Source: Novosphingobium sp. (GTDB taxonomy: Bacteria > Pseudomonadota > Alphaproteobacteria > Sphingomonadales > Sphingomonadaceae). From it: a stretch of DNA of 36,257 nt. The DNA is taken from positions 1-36,257 of the forward strand of contig JADLHU010000022.1 in NCBI GenBank assembly GCA_020848655.1. The letters are read 5' to 3'. Below the pieces are notes generated by a model. That model worked only from the letters and a program-made list of their open reading frames with translations. It had not been told where the DNA came from and did no database searches. The translations under genes were made by a program, and so were the position numbers. Positions 1 to 6,776 of the stretch are shown piece by piece (position 1 is the first letter of the stretch; every line of letters begins with the position of its first letter).

Positions 1-329
1 CACCACATGGCATAGGTGGCCAGGCGGAAGCCGCGATCAGGCTCGAACTTCTTGACGCCCTGCATCAGGCCGATGTTGCCTTCGGAGATCAGTTCGGAAA
101 CCGGCAGGCCATAGCCGCGGTAGCCCATGGCGATCTTCGACACCAGACGCAGATGGCTGGTCACCAGTTGCGCCGCGGCTTCGGAATCACCATGTTCCTG
201 GAAACGCTTCGCCAGCATGTATTCCTGCTGCGGCGCCAGGATCGGAAATTTCTTGATCTCGGAAAGATAGCGATTGAGGCTCTGCTCCCCACCCAGCGTG
301 GGGACTGCCGGAAGTTTGCGCTCGCTCAT
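1..329 (-). CDS. rpoH: RNA polymerase sigma-32 factor RpoH, N-terminal part
   Basis: This is the first ~109 residues of an alternative sigma factor; the rest lies beyond the window edge. The protein begins MSERKLPAVPTLGGEQSLNR, has the region 1.2-like segment IKKFPILAPQQEYMLAKRF, then region 2 with LRLVSKIAMGYRGYGLP and the core-binding segment ELISEGNIGLMQGVKKFEP followed by GFRLATYAMW. This order and wording match RpoH, which directs transcription of heat-shock genes in the cytoplasm. On the minus strand AGGTGAG lies about 9 bases before the ATG. The 101-base gap back to rluD (330-430) is AT-richer than its surroundings and probably holds the rpoH promoter, but I cannot name a convincing -35/-10 pair. 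RpoD or RpoS are unlikely because the start of region 2 follows directly on a short N-terminus. Confidence 0.93.
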   Translation of the reverse strand, partial: MSERKLPAVPTLGGEQSLNRYLSEIKKFPILAPQQEYMLAKRFQEHGDSEAAAQLVTSHLRLVSKIAMGYRGYGLPVSELISEGNIGLMQGVKKFEPDRGFRLATYAMW

Positions 330-430
330 ATTCGACTCACCTGTTCCTTGTCTTGTCGGTCGCGATGGAAGACCCTTGGCTGGCATCTTACTTTGCGATC
401 ACTCAAATCTTATAGCACGAAAATCCGATT

Positions 431-1387
431 TCAGTTCGCAAGTTCCCCTATCAAGGCCGCAAGATCGGCTGGCAGAGGGCTGGTGAAACGGATGTCTTCC
501 CCAGTAACGGGGTGAACGAACCCAAGTTCCATCGCGTGCAGCGCCTGCCGATGAAAATCGAGTTTCGAAAGGATGGGCCGAAGCCGCGAAGGGGTGCGTC
601 CATAGACAGGATCGCCTAATAGCGCATGACCGATTGACGACATATGAACGCGCACCTGATGCGTGCGCCCCGTCTCCAGCCGGCACTCGATCAGCGCCGC
701 GCCGTCGAGCGTTTGCAGCGTGCGATAGTGCGTGACGGCATGCTTGCCGCGCGTGCGATCCGGCCCGTCGGGGATGAGCGCCATCTTCTTGCGATCGCTG
801 GTGGAGCGCGCGATCGCGCCGCGCACGGTGCCGGCCACGGGCAGCGGATGCCCGGCCACGATGGCGCGATAGGCGCGTTCGATCGAATGATCGGCGAACT
901 GGCGCGCTAGCCCCTCGTGCGCGGCGTCGGTCTTGGCGACGACGAGCAATCCCGAGGTATCCTTGTCGATCCGGTGGACGATCCCAGGCCGTGCCACGCC
1001 GCCGATGCCTGAAAGCCGCCCTCGGCAATGGTGCAGCAGCGCGTTGACCAGCGTGCCGTCGAGATTGCCGGCGGCCGGGTGGACGACCAGCCCGGCGGGC
1101 TTGTCGACGATGATCAGGAAATCGTCCTCGAACACGATGGACAGCGGAATGTCCTGCGCTTCGGCCTTGGCCGCGATGGCGGCGGGCACGGTGATGCGAA
1201 AGCGCGTACCGGCGGCGGGCTTGAGCGACGCCTGCTCCACCGGACTGCCGGCCAGCGTAATGCGGCCTTCGCTCAGCAGCGCCTTCACGCGCTCGCGCGA
1301 GAGGCCGCTCGCTTCGGCCAGCGCCTTGTCGAGCCGCAGGCCATCGGCGGCGATGGCGCCTTCGATAATGCTTTCCCCCTGGTCCAC
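431..1387 (-). CDS. rluD: 23S rRNA pseudouridine synthase, RluD/RluA family
   Basis: A 318-residue enzyme that isomerises uridines in rRNA; the length and architecture fit RluD, which acts on helix 69 of 23S rRNA. Residues ~18-75 form an S4 RNA-binding domain (RLDKALAEASGLSRERVKAL). The catalytic domain follows, with the signature GIVHRIDKDTSGLLVVAKT; the aspartate in HRIDKDTSG is the family nucleophile. Further conserved stretches are RTHQVRVHM and LGDPVYG. The start is GTG at 1387; only 9 bases separate it from the divergent JAMM gene, and there is no clear Shine-Dalgarno, so initiation may be leaderless or slightly further inside. rpoH follows on the same strand after ~100 bases. RluA or RluC assignment is possible, but RluD is the best fit by domain content. 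Confidence 0.92.
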   Translation of the reverse strand: MDQGESIIEGAIAADGLRLDKALAEASGLSRERVKALLSEGRITLAGSPVEQASLKPAAGTRFRITVPAAIAAKAEAQDIPLSIVFEDDFLIIVDKPAGLVVHPAAGNLDGTLVNALLHHCRGRLSGIGGVARPGIVHRIDKDTSGLLVVAKTDAAHEGLARQFADHSIERAYRAIVAGHPLPVAGTVRGAIARSTSDRKKMALIPDGPDRTRGKHAVTHYRTLQTLDGAALIECRLETGRTHQVRVHMSSIGHALLGDPVYGRTPSRLRPILSKLDFHRQALHAMELGFVHPVTGEDIRFTSPLPADLAALIGELAN

Positions 1388-1396
1388 GGGTAGAAG

Positions 1397-1810
1397 ATGG
1401 GGATGGCTCTCGAAGTGACAAGAGATGTGATCGCAAGTTTGCTGGCGCGCGCTGCCGCCGCCGCGCCGGCCGAATGCTGCGGGCTACTGCTGGGGCGGGG
1501 CGCGCGGATCGACAGCGCCGTGGCGGCGCGGAACGTCTCGCCCGATCCGCTGCGTCGGTTCGAGATCGATCCCGCCGCGCTGTTCGCCGCCCATCGCGCG
1601 GCGCGCGGCGGTGGGCCGCAACTGCTGGGCTATTACCATTCGCATCCGCAAGGGCACCCGCGGCCCTCTGCCACCGATTGCGAACATGCCAGCGGCGACG
1701 GCCGGGTCTGGGCGATCGTCGCCGGGGGCGAGGTTGGTTTCTGGCGCGATTGCGATCGGGGGGGCGATCAGGCATTCGAGCCGCTTTTCTACCGCCGTGT
1801 TGATGGTTAA
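1397..1810 (+). CDS. Stand-alone JAMM/MPN-domain metalloprotease-like protein
   Basis: A 137-residue single-domain protein of the Mov34/MPN/PAD-1 (JAB) superfamily. The zinc signature is complete: E26 in PAECCGLLLG, then H81 and H83 in YYHSHPQG, then S91 and D94, giving the H-x-H-x7-S-x2-D spacing. Family members are zinc isopeptidases or peptidases that cut ubiquitin-like or small sulfur-carrier protein conjugates, so a peptidase activity is a fair inference; the substrate is unknown. No ThiS/MoaD-like or E1-like gene is adjacent, so the usual sulfur-carrier link is not visible here. The first ATG is at 1397 and another at 1403, neither with a strong ribosome-binding site. It lies head-to-head with rluD and 54 bases before chpT, with which it may be co-transcribed. 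Confidence 0.85.
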   Translation: MGMALEVTRDVIASLLARAAAAAPAECCGLLLGRGARIDSAVAARNVSPDPLRRFEIDPAALFAAHRAARGGGPQLLGYYHSHPQGHPRPSATDCEHASGDGRVWAIVAGGEVGFWRDCDRGGDQAFEPLFYRRVDG

Positions 1811-1864
1811 GGGAGTGTCGCAAATCCACTTTCGGATCCCGCGCACGACGGAAGCCTGAACCCC

Positions 1865-2533
1865 ATGACCACCAGCTCGCTTGAACTTGCCAGCCTGCTC
1901 TGTTCGCGCCTGTGCCATGATATGCTCAGTCCGGTCGGCGCGCTGTCGAACGGGCTGGAACTGCTGGCCGAGGAGAAAGACCCGGACATGCGTCGGCGGT
2001 GCTTCGAACTGCTGGAGCAAAGTGCCCGGATTTCGGCGGATAAGCTGAAGTTCTTCCGTCTGGCGTTCGGCGCTGCGGGCGGCTTTGGCGAGATGGTGCC
2101 CGTGGACGAGGCGCGCGCGCTGGTCGATGCGCTGGTCGGCAACAACGGGCGGATCGCGGTCAACTGGGCGCTGGCCAGCGATTCGCTGCCCAAGCCCGCG
2201 ATCAAGACGTTGCTCAATCTGGCGTTGATCGCCATCGATTCGCTGGTGCGCGGCGGCACGCTGGACATTGGCGCCGAACTGCGCACCGACGAATCGGGCG
2301 AAGGGGCCGGCAGCGGTGCGAGCGAGATCGTCGTGCGCGCGGCTGGCCCGCGCATCGCCTTCGATGCCGATATCGGCCGCGCGCTTGATGGATCGCTGCC
2401 CGAGGGCGAGATTTCCAGCCGCACCGCACCCGCCGCGATGTTGCATGCGCTGGCGCAAAGCCTGGGCGGCGGGTTGCAATATGCGAAGGCTGACGACGCA
2501 TTGGTGATGGGCGCGGTGCTGCCCTTAGGGTAA
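1865..2533 (+). CDS. chpT: Histidine phosphotransferase ChpT
   Basis: 222 residues. The N-terminal dimerisation helix carries the phospho-accepting motif LLCSRLCHDMLSPVGAL with H18 as the phosphorylated histidine, followed by NGLELLAEE, which is typical of ChpT. The remainder is a degenerate ATPase-like fold without the N/G boxes of a true kinase. In alphaproteobacteria ChpT passes phosphate from the hybrid kinase CckA to CtrA and CpdR, controlling cell cycle, motility and envelope genes. Here it sits between the JAMM protein and a cell-wall amidase; cckA, ctrA and cpdR are not in the window. The start ATG at 1865 follows a 54-base gap. The amidase starts 10 bases after the stop, so the two are likely co-transcribed. 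Confidence 0.92.
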   Translation: MTTSSLELASLLCSRLCHDMLSPVGALSNGLELLAEEKDPDMRRRCFELLEQSARISADKLKFFRLAFGAAGGFGEMVPVDEARALVDALVGNNGRIAVNWALASDSLPKPAIKTLLNLALIAIDSLVRGGTLDIGAELRTDESGEGAGSGASEIVVRAAGPRIAFDADIGRALDGSLPEGEISSRTAPAAMLHALAQSLGGGLQYAKADDALVMGAVLPLG

Positions 2534-2543
2534 AAGACCGGCG

Positions 2544-3248
2544 ATGAATCGCTGGCTCGTCCATAAGGAAGCGCCTTCGCCCAACTGGGACGAACGCGCG
2601 CTACCGATCACCATGGTGGTGCTGCACTATACCGGCATGCCCAGCGCGGACGAGGCGTTGGCGCGATTGTGCGATCCCCAGGCCAAGGTTTCCGCGCACT
2701 ATTTCATCGATGAGGCGGGCACCGTCACCCGACTGGTGCCCGAAGACCAGCGCGCCTGGCACGCCGGCCGATCGTATTGGCGTGGCATTACCGACATCAA
2801 TTCCGCCTCGATCGGTATCGAACTGGCCAATCCGGGGCACGAATGGGGCTATCGCCCGTTTCCCGAGGCGCAGATGGAAGCGCTGCTGCCGCTGCTCGCC
2901 GATATCGTCGATCGCCACAAGATTTCGCGCGCCAACGTGGTCGGCCATTCGGACATCGCGCCCGCGCGCAAGGACGATCCGGGCGAACTGTTCGATTGGG
3001 AACGGCTGGCGCGGCTGCGGCTGGCGCTGCCTATTCCCCGGCCCAAGATCTGGCTGGTCTATGACAATCCCGGCGCCTTCTATCTCGCGCTCGAACGCTT
3101 CGGCTATGACATCAGCGACGGGCGCGCGGCGGTGCGCGCCTTCCAGCGGCGCTGGCGGCCATCGCTGATCGATGGAGAGATCGACGGGCAGATCGGCGGA
3201 TTGCTGTTCGAGTTGCTGTTGGAACGCGACATGGGGCGTGCTAAGTAG
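2544..3248 (+). CDS. N-acetylmuramoyl-L-alanine amidase (AmpD/AmiD type) with C-terminal peptidoglycan-binding-like domain
   Basis: 234 residues. The Amidase_2 domain covers about residues 20-160: first zinc ligand H28 in MVVLHYTGMPSADEAL, the substrate-contact segment KVSAHYFIDEAGTV, catalytic-type E93 in SIGIELANPG, then H135 in VVGHSDIAPARKDDPG with K143 and D145 at the expected catalytic and third-ligand positions. These enzymes cut the amide bond between muramic acid and the stem peptide. The C-terminal ~65 residues (from about 170, with AVRAFQRRWRP) resemble a peptidoglycan-binding helix bundle, as in AmiD. No signal peptide is visible, so a cytoplasmic muropeptide-recycling role is as likely as an envelope role. 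It follows chpT by 10 bases, and its stop codon directly abuts rnpB. Confidence 0.9.
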   Translation: MNRWLVHKEAPSPNWDERALPITMVVLHYTGMPSADEALARLCDPQAKVSAHYFIDEAGTVTRLVPEDQRAWHAGRSYWRGITDINSASIGIELANPGHEWGYRPFPEAQMEALLPLLADIVDRHKISRANVVGHSDIAPARKDDPGELFDWERLARLRLALPIPRPKIWLVYDNPGAFYLALERFGYDISDGRAAVRAFQRRWRPSLIDGEIDGQIGGLLFELLLERDMGRAK

Positions 3249-3700
3249 CCGCTGCCAGGAGGCTGCGGCAGCCGCGTCATCCCCCGGGATGCCGAGGAAA
3301 GTCCGGGCTCCACGAAACAAGGGTGGCGGGTAACGCCCGCCGGACGCAAGTCTAGGGAAAGTGCCACAGAGAGCAGACCGCTAACCCGCTTCGCAAGATG
3401 CGGGCAGCAAGGGTGAAAGGGTGCGGCAAGAGCGCACCGCGTTTCCGGTAACGGAGACGGCATGGCAAACCCCACCCGGAGCAAGACCGAATAGGGGCGG
3501 TGGGCTTGTCCGAATCCGAAAGGAGGGGGACAGGCGGGTCGGTTTCGGACCCCGGTCTTCGGATCGACTACGCCCGGGTTGGTTGCTGGAGCGGCGCGGC
3601 AACGCGTCGCCAAGAGGAATGGCTGCCGGCGCCTGCCGCGTCCGCCTTGGCGGATACGGGCGGCGTCACAGAACCCGGCTTACAGGCCTCCTGGCATTTT
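3249..3700 (+). ncRNA. rnpB: RNase P RNA, bacterial class A
   Basis: The catalytic RNA of ribonuclease P, which matures tRNA 5' ends. The closing helix P1 is visible as a perfect 10-bp pairing of GCCAGGAGGC (3254-3263) with GCCTCCTGGC (3686-3695). Universally conserved blocks occur in order: GAGGAAAGTCCGGGCTCC near 3294-3311, the ACAGAGAGCAGACCGC-type segment near 3366, GGGTGAAAGGGTGCGGCAAGA near 3412, CAAACCCCACCCGGAGCAA near 3467, and the 3' block AACCCGGCTTACAGG near 3672-3686. Length about 450 nt fits type A. The 5' end is set just after the amidase stop codon and could differ by a few bases. Proteins read through this region are spurious. Confidence 0.95.
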
Positions 3701-3805
3701 AGAGTGATTTCGAGCCAGATGGAATCATCTGGCGGCTCGGAAATCGCGGAAAAACAAGGATCTAGAGTGCAGCCTTTGATGCAATCAAGGGCGGATGCAC
3801 TCTAG
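3700..3805. repeat. Two-hairpin palindromic intergenic element
   Basis: A structured element fills the space between rnpB and the convergent phosphoesterase gene. Hairpin 1 pairs 3706-3721 with 3726-3745 (GATTTCGAGCC...GGCTCGGAAATC) around a GAAT loop. Hairpin 2 is bounded by perfect 10-base inverted repeats CTAGAGTGCA (3762-3771) and TGCACTCTAG (3796-3805), with a further imperfect internal pairing (CTTTGAT/AATCAAG). The word TAGAGTG also occurs at 3700-3706, so the right arm CACTCTA could pair with either copy. An A-rich linker (GGAAAAACAAGGATC) joins the hairpins. The final CTAG overlaps the stop codon of the minus-strand gene. It may act as a bidirectional terminator, a dispersed repeat or a small RNA; the sequence alone cannot choose. 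Confidence 0.6.
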
Positions 3806-4593
3806 CGATTGGGCGCCGCGTCGCCATCGTCCGCGGGCAAGGTCTGGAGCAGCCAGCGTTCCGACCCTTCAAGCCCCAGCGCGGTCAGCCGGCCGGTCTG
3901 GTAGGCGCCGGTGTCTATGCCGATCCGGTTGGTCTGCGTATCCGGCTCGCCGGTAATGGTGTGGCCGTGGACGACGAACAAGGCATGATCGGCGCCGTGG
4001 CCGAGGAACGGTTCGCGAATCCAGCGCAAGTCCCAGATGCGCTGGCCGTCCAGCGGGATGCCGGGGCGGATGCCGGCGTGGACGAACAGATAGTCGCCCA
4101 CCACAATGCTGTTTTCCAGGCTGTGCAGGAAGGCGATATCGCGGTCCGGCACGGCTGCGCGCATCAGTTGTTGCGCTTCGGCTGGAGCAGCCTGGCGCAG
4201 GGCATGGCCATCCACGCCATAGGATAGCAGCGTTTCAGAGCCGCCGAAGCGCAGGAACGCTTCCATGACGGTGCTGTCCTCGAACGCGCGCAGGAACATT
4301 TCCTCGTGGTTGCCGCACAGGATGCGCATGTGCCGCGTTTCGCGCCATTGCCGGATGGCGGCGATGATCCCGGCGCTGTCCGGCCCGCGATCGACAAGAT
4401 CGCCCAGCAGGATGATCGTCGTGCGTGCGGGAGCGCGGCCGGCAGCATCGGCGTCGATCTGCGCCAGCAGCGCCCTCAACAGATCAAGCCGGCCATGAAT
4501 ATCGCCGATGGCATAAACTCGTTCGCCATCGGGGACCACGGGCGGCGGCCGCCTGGCCGGCCTGCGAAGAAGATTGCGAAGCGTTGCGATCAT
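3802..4593 (-). CDS. Metallophosphoesterase, Ser/Thr protein phosphatase (PrpA/ApaH-like)
   Basis: 263 residues with the full calcineurin-like metal-binding signature near the N-terminus: GDIHGRLDLL (D31, H33), GDLVDRGPDS (D65, D68, R69) and GNHEEMFLR (N95, H96, E97), then downstream histidines in LFVHAGIRPG and FVVHGHTITG. Family members are Mn/Fe-dependent phosphatases acting on phosphoproteins or on diadenosine polyphosphates; the substrate cannot be read from the sequence. There is a basic N-terminus (residues 1-16, rich in Arg) but no signal peptide or membrane segment, so it is cytoplasmic. It lies 85 bases downstream of the SIMPL gene on the same strand and converges on rnpB. Its TAG stop is shared with the edge of a palindromic element. 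Confidence 0.9.
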   Translation of the reverse strand: MIATLRNLLRRPARRPPPVVPDGERVYAIGDIHGRLDLLRALLAQIDADAAGRAPARTTIILLGDLVDRGPDSAGIIAAIRQWRETRHMRILCGNHEEMFLRAFEDSTVMEAFLRFGGSETLLSYGVDGHALRQAAPAEAQQLMRAAVPDRDIAFLHSLENSIVVGDYLFVHAGIRPGIPLDGQRIWDLRWIREPFLGHGADHALFVVHGHTITGEPDTQTNRIGIDTGAYQTGRLTALGLEGSERWLLQTLPADDGDAAPNR

Positions 4594-4678
4594 GGATGCT
4601 GGCCCATGCGAATTGCGGCTTTGCCGAGGCGGCCATAGCCAATCCGGTTGAATCGGACCTTAACCGCCTTATTCGTCA

Positions 4679-5434
4679 TCAGCGCAAGTAGAAGTCCACC
4701 GTGGTAACGACGCGCACCTTCTTGTAGGGCGTGTCCGAAACGCCCCAGCTACCGCCGGAATCGCCATCGCGGGCGTTGATCTCGAAATAGCCCTGGCTGG
4801 CGCTCTTGATCGTGCCGACCGATGTGCCGCTGTCTTTGGCGAACTGTTCGGCCGAAGCGCGCGCGTCCTTGGTCGCTTCGGCGACCATCGGCGGCTTGAT
4901 CGCGTTGAGCTTGGTGAACGTATAGGCCATGCCCGAACCTTCTTCGAGCACCACGCCGCGCCGCACCAGTTCGAACTGGCGCTTTACCGCAGCCTGCGCG
5001 CGCTTGATGTCGGTGCTGCGCAGCGTCATGCGCTGGCGCACAGTGAACTTGGGCACGCCATTGTCGGTGAATTGCGACACGTTGACCCCGGTGGGGGCAA
5101 GATCGTCCGCCGGAAAGCCCAGTTCGTGGAAGAAGGCGCGGATTTCGTTGGAATCGCGATCGACGCTGGCTTGCGCGCTGGCCAGATCGAGCGCGGTTGC
5201 GGAATAGGCGACGGTCCAGGTGGCAAGGTCGGCGGTGACATCGCGTTCGGCCAGCCCGCGCACCGTGACCGACCGGTCCGCCTCCTTGGCGCGGACAAGG
5301 CCATTGCCCAACAGGTAGCCGCCGATGACGATGCCGATGGCCAGGATACCCGCGCTGGCCAGCCAGCGGCGCGTGGCGCGATCCTTGAGGAACGAAGGCG
5401 CGCGATCGGAAGATTCGGATGCGGGTTCGGACAT
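4679..5434 (-). CDS. SIMPL (DUF541) domain protein, membrane-anchored
   Basis: 251 residues from the ATG at 5434 (MSEPASESSDRAPSF), which has GGGAG about 9 bases upstream; the open frame extends further but upstream sequence overlaps nhaA in another frame and is not coding. Residues ~25-46 form one hydrophobic anchor (ASAGILAIGIVIGGYLLGNG), so the body is predicted periplasmic. The SIMPL region begins at RSVTVRGLAERDVTADLATW and continues through VNVSQFTDNG to the C-terminus KVRVVTTVDFYLR. SIMPL proteins (YggE, BP26) are channel-like oligomers or stress-related envelope proteins with no agreed biochemical activity. The gene follows nhaA by 44 bases and is probably transcribed with it, which would suit a stress-response role, by inference only. 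Confidence 0.88.
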   Translation of the reverse strand: MSEPASESSDRAPSFLKDRATRRWLASAGILAIGIVIGGYLLGNGLVRAKEADRSVTVRGLAERDVTADLATWTVAYSATALDLASAQASVDRDSNEIRAFFHELGFPADDLAPTGVNVSQFTDNGVPKFTVRQRMTLRSTDIKRAQAAVKRQFELVRRGVVLEEGSGMAYTFTKLNAIKPPMVAEATKDARASAEQFAKDSGTSVGTIKSASQGYFEINARDGDSGGSWGVSDTPYKKVRVVTTVDFYLR

Positions 5435-5478
5435 GGTGGCACTCCCTGTTGCAGGAGGAATGTGCCTATAGCATGCTT

Positions 5479-6687
5479 TCAGTGCGATGAACCGTTTGTA
5501 TTTGTCGATGAACCGAGCCGTAGGATGGCAAAGCCCAACAGCGCAGAGGCCAGCGATCCCGCCAGCACGCCCAGCTTCGCTTCCTCGATCAGTTGCGGAT
5601 AGAGCGGGAAAGCCAACGCGCCGATGAACAGGCTCATCGTGAAGCCGATGCCGCACAGTGCCGCCGTGCCCCAGATCTGCAGCCAGCTCGCGCCCTCGGG
5701 GCGGGAGGCGAAACCGATCCGGTCGGCCAGCACGATGGCGGCGAAGATACCGATCTGCTTGCCCGCGAACAGCCCGGCGCCGATCGCCAGCGGCAGCGGA
5801 TCGACAAGGCCGGAAAGTCCCGCGCCGGCCAGTGCCACGCCGGCGTTGGCAAAGCCGAACAGCGGTACGACGGCATAGGCGTTCCACGGCACCAACGCAT
5901 GTTCCAGCCGCAGCAGCATGCTGTCTCCGCGCGCGTCGATGCGCAGCGGAATGGTGAAGGCAGCGACGACCCCGGCAATCGTGGCGTGAACGCCCGAATG
6001 CAGGACGCAATACCACAGGGCCACCGCCAGCAGCAGGAAGGGCCAGGTCCGTTCCGTCCGCCAGCGGCCCAGCGCGATCAGGCCGGCCAGAACCGCCAGC
6101 GCCCCGATCAGCCAGGCCAGCTTGATCCCGGCGGTATAGAACAGCGCGATGATCGCCACCGCGCCCAGATCATCGACGATGGCCACCGTCAGCAGGAATA
6201 GCCGCAGCGACGGCGGCACACGGCTGCCGAGCAGGCCGATCACGCCCATGGCGAAGGCGATGTCGGTTGCCGCCGGAATCGCCCAGCCGCGCTGGAGCGG
6301 CAGCGCGGTCCCGGCGATAGAAAGATAGACCAGCGCAGGTGCGGCCATGCCGGCGATCGCGGCCAGTACCGGCAAGCGGCGGCGCAGCGGATCGGACAGT
6401 TCGCCTTGCAGGATCTCTCGCTTGATCTCCAGCCCGACGACGAAGAAGAACACCGCCATCGCGCCGTCGTTTATCCACAAGTGCAGCGTGTCCAGCTTGG
6501 CCACGGGCGTCCACGGCAGTTCTGCATGGAACAGCGCGTGATAGGCCGGGGCCAGCGGCGAATTGGCGGCGATCACGGCGCCCAGCGCGACGAGGATCAG
6601 CAGCACGCCGGCGCCGGCATCGCCGCCCAGCAGGCGGCGCAGCGCGCGCGCCAGGCGATTGGCGGGATGTCTTCGCAAAGCCATCAT
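5479..6687 (-). CDS. nhaA: Na+/H+ antiporter NhaA
   Basis: 402 residues, near the usual ~390, with eleven to twelve hydrophobic segments. Diagnostic stretches are FFFVVGLEIKREILQGELSD, AIPAATDIAFAMGVIGLLG (D142, matching E. coli D133) and TVAIVDDLGAVAIIALFY (D172-D173, matching the transport aspartates D163-D164), then AGKQIGIF and CGIGFTMSLFIG near the end. NhaA exchanges two protons for one sodium ion across the inner membrane for salt and alkaline-pH tolerance. Two ATGs lie at 6687 and 6684. It is divergent from the glycosyltransferase gene, with ~90 bases between the start codons, and is followed by the SIMPL gene. Regulator NhaR is not present nearby. Confidence 0.96.
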   Translation of the reverse strand: MMALRRHPANRLARALRRLLGGDAGAGVLLILVALGAVIAANSPLAPAYHALFHAELPWTPVAKLDTLHLWINDGAMAVFFFVVGLEIKREILQGELSDPLRRRLPVLAAIAGMAAPALVYLSIAGTALPLQRGWAIPAATDIAFAMGVIGLLGSRVPPSLRLFLLTVAIVDDLGAVAIIALFYTAGIKLAWLIGALAVLAGLIALGRWRTERTWPFLLLAVALWYCVLHSGVHATIAGVVAAFTIPLRIDARGDSMLLRLEHALVPWNAYAVVPLFGFANAGVALAGAGLSGLVDPLPLAIGAGLFAGKQIGIFAAIVLADRIGFASRPEGASWLQIWGTAALCGIGFTMSLFIGALAFPLYPQLIEEAKLGVLAGSLASALLGFAILRLGSSTNTNGSSH

Positions 6688-6776
6688 GCGGCCATCGCTG
6701 TATTTGCGAAGCGTTGCAAGGTATTGATAAAGCCCATAGGCTGCGCGCCGGAATATTTCGCGTCAGGGGGCAGGGC

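Noticed and set aside
399..1829. A 476-codon minus-strand open frame over rluD and the JAMM gene
   Set aside because: It is out of frame with rluD, extremely rich in Arg/Ala/Pro, and covers two genes with clear catalytic motifs. It is an open-frame artefact of high GC.
3381..3805. Short proteins read from the rnpB region
   Set aside because: The RNA's conserved blocks and P1 pairing explain the sequence fully.
5435..6016. N-terminal extension of the SIMPL protein through the nhaA 3' end
   Set aside because: It overlaps conserved nhaA sequence in another frame, and ATG 5434 has a ribosome-binding site and a proper anchor.
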